Source: Clostridia bacterium
GTDB lineage: Bacteria; Bacillota; Clostridia; Christensenellales; CAG-917
Length of the DNA: 12,396 nucleotides
Assembly: GCA_017500745.1 (NCBI GenBank)
Contig: JAFVYE010000073.1
Coordinates: forward strand, 1 to 12,396
Reading direction: 5' to 3'
Shown here: positions 12,320 to 12,396 of the stretch, piece after piece
Position numbering within the stretch: the stretch's first letter is position 1
How the letters are laid out: every line of letters begins with the position of its first letter
Position numbers and translations under genes: made by a program
The notes under the pieces: generated by a model
Told to the model about the DNA's origin: nothing
What the model saw: only the letters and a program-made list of their open reading frames with translations
Databases searched by the model: none

Positions 12320-12396
12320 TTTTACGTCCTCCTTTGCGCTTTTGTTTTGACTGCTCGCCAAGTTCCAAGAGCAATCTTTGCTTCTCTTTTTTCAAC
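12300..12396 (-). CDS. C-terminal fragment of an upstream phage gene, uncertain
   Basis: Reading in from the right edge, the frame starting with the TTG at 12395 gives 31 codons (L-K-K-E-K-Q-R-L-L-L-E-L-G-E-Q, then a Lys/Arg/Gly-rich end) and stops with TGA at 12302-12300, overlapping the CxxC gene by 20 nt. A second frame from 12396 ends with TAA at 12324-12322, just before the ATG at 12319, and reads V-E-K-R-E-A-K-I-A-L. The third frame has a stop immediately. The first looks more like a helical phage protein end; which is real cannot be settled here. By analogy the terminase large subunit gene is expected near. Confidence 0.35.
   Translation of the reverse strand, partial: LKKEKQRLLLELGEQSKQKRKGGRKNEGVQA
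12327..12335 (-). promoter_or_regulatory. Strong RBS of the CxxC gene
   Basis: AAAGGAGGA, 7 nt before the ATG at 12319. It is the reason for choosing this start over the in-frame ATG 14 codons upstream, which has no RBS. Confidence 0.8.

Larger units (their letters stand above)
4491..12396 (-). mobile_element. Partial prophage: podovirus-like head and neck module
   Basis: Nine complete genes and one fragment on one strand read portal, scaffold, capsid, small protein, adaptor, hub, small coiled-coil, large coiled-coil. This is the order and nearly the sizes of the P22 morphogenesis genes. Terminase, tailspike, lysis, integrase and repressor genes are not in the window; those upstream (terminase) should lie beyond 12396. 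The left boundary is uncertain: the operon ends at 4491 and the tRNA-Thr, a plausible attachment gene, ends at 3751. Whether this is an intact prophage, a remnant or a free phage joined in assembly cannot be decided here. Confidence 0.75.

Noticed and set aside
12320..12361. Upstream ATG at 12361 for the CxxC protein
   Set aside because: There is no RBS before it, while AAAGGAGGA precedes the ATG at 12319.

Overview
The window looks like a piece of an uncultured gut-type Clostridia (Firmicutes) chromosome running into an integrated tailed phage. Pointers to Firmicutes are the strong AGGAGG-type ribosome binding sites, near-consensus sigma-A promoters, short hairpin plus T-run terminators, an Mrp-type Fe-S ATPase with a short N-terminal Cys cluster beside a TSCPD-domain protein, and a BspA-like leucine-rich-repeat lipoprotein. 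The exact genus cannot be read from the sequence.

Host part (1 to about 3785). Reading leftward from 2239 is a large lipoprotein whose C-terminus lies outside the window. It has a lipobox signal peptide, four Cys-containing repeats, then a long run of BspA-type (LRR_5) repeats. Divergent from it, and with its own promoter, is a two-gene unit: mrp (2481-3302) and a small TSCPD protein (3304-3549), closed by a terminator. Next is a tRNA-Thr(GGU) gene with a perfect TTGACA-17-TATAAT promoter and its own terminator.

Spacer (about 3786-4490). Some 700 bp has no convincing gene. It holds a 106-bp direct repeat (two copies, about 250 bp apart), each copy containing a degenerate copy of the tRNA-Thr 3' end, and three very similar mini-hairpins. 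This is what nested or decayed integration sites next to a tRNA could look like, but no integrase is visible.

Phage part (about 4491-12396, all on the minus strand, read right to left). A tightly packed late operon encodes, in order: the end of an unknown upstream gene, a CxxC/CxxC protein, portal, scaffold, major capsid protein, a small 101-aa protein, a head-tail adaptor, a tail-hub/stabilisation-like protein, a 37-aa coiled-coil peptide and a 345-aa coiled-coil protein, ending at a strong terminator. Order and sizes parallel the P22 morphogenesis module (genes 1-8-5-4-10), which suggests a short-tailed (podovirus-like) phage. ATGA and GTGA overlaps or very short gaps, with the RBS placed over the previous stop codon, imply translational coupling.

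Most interesting points: the major capsid protein carries a C-terminal Listeria-Bacteroides (InlB B-repeat/Flg_new) domain normally found on bacterial surface proteins; the CxxC gene contains an A-AAA-AAA heptamer followed 4 nt later by an 11-bp hairpin, a possible -1 frameshift signal; and tRNA-Thr 3'-end fragments are repeated between the tRNA and the phage operon.
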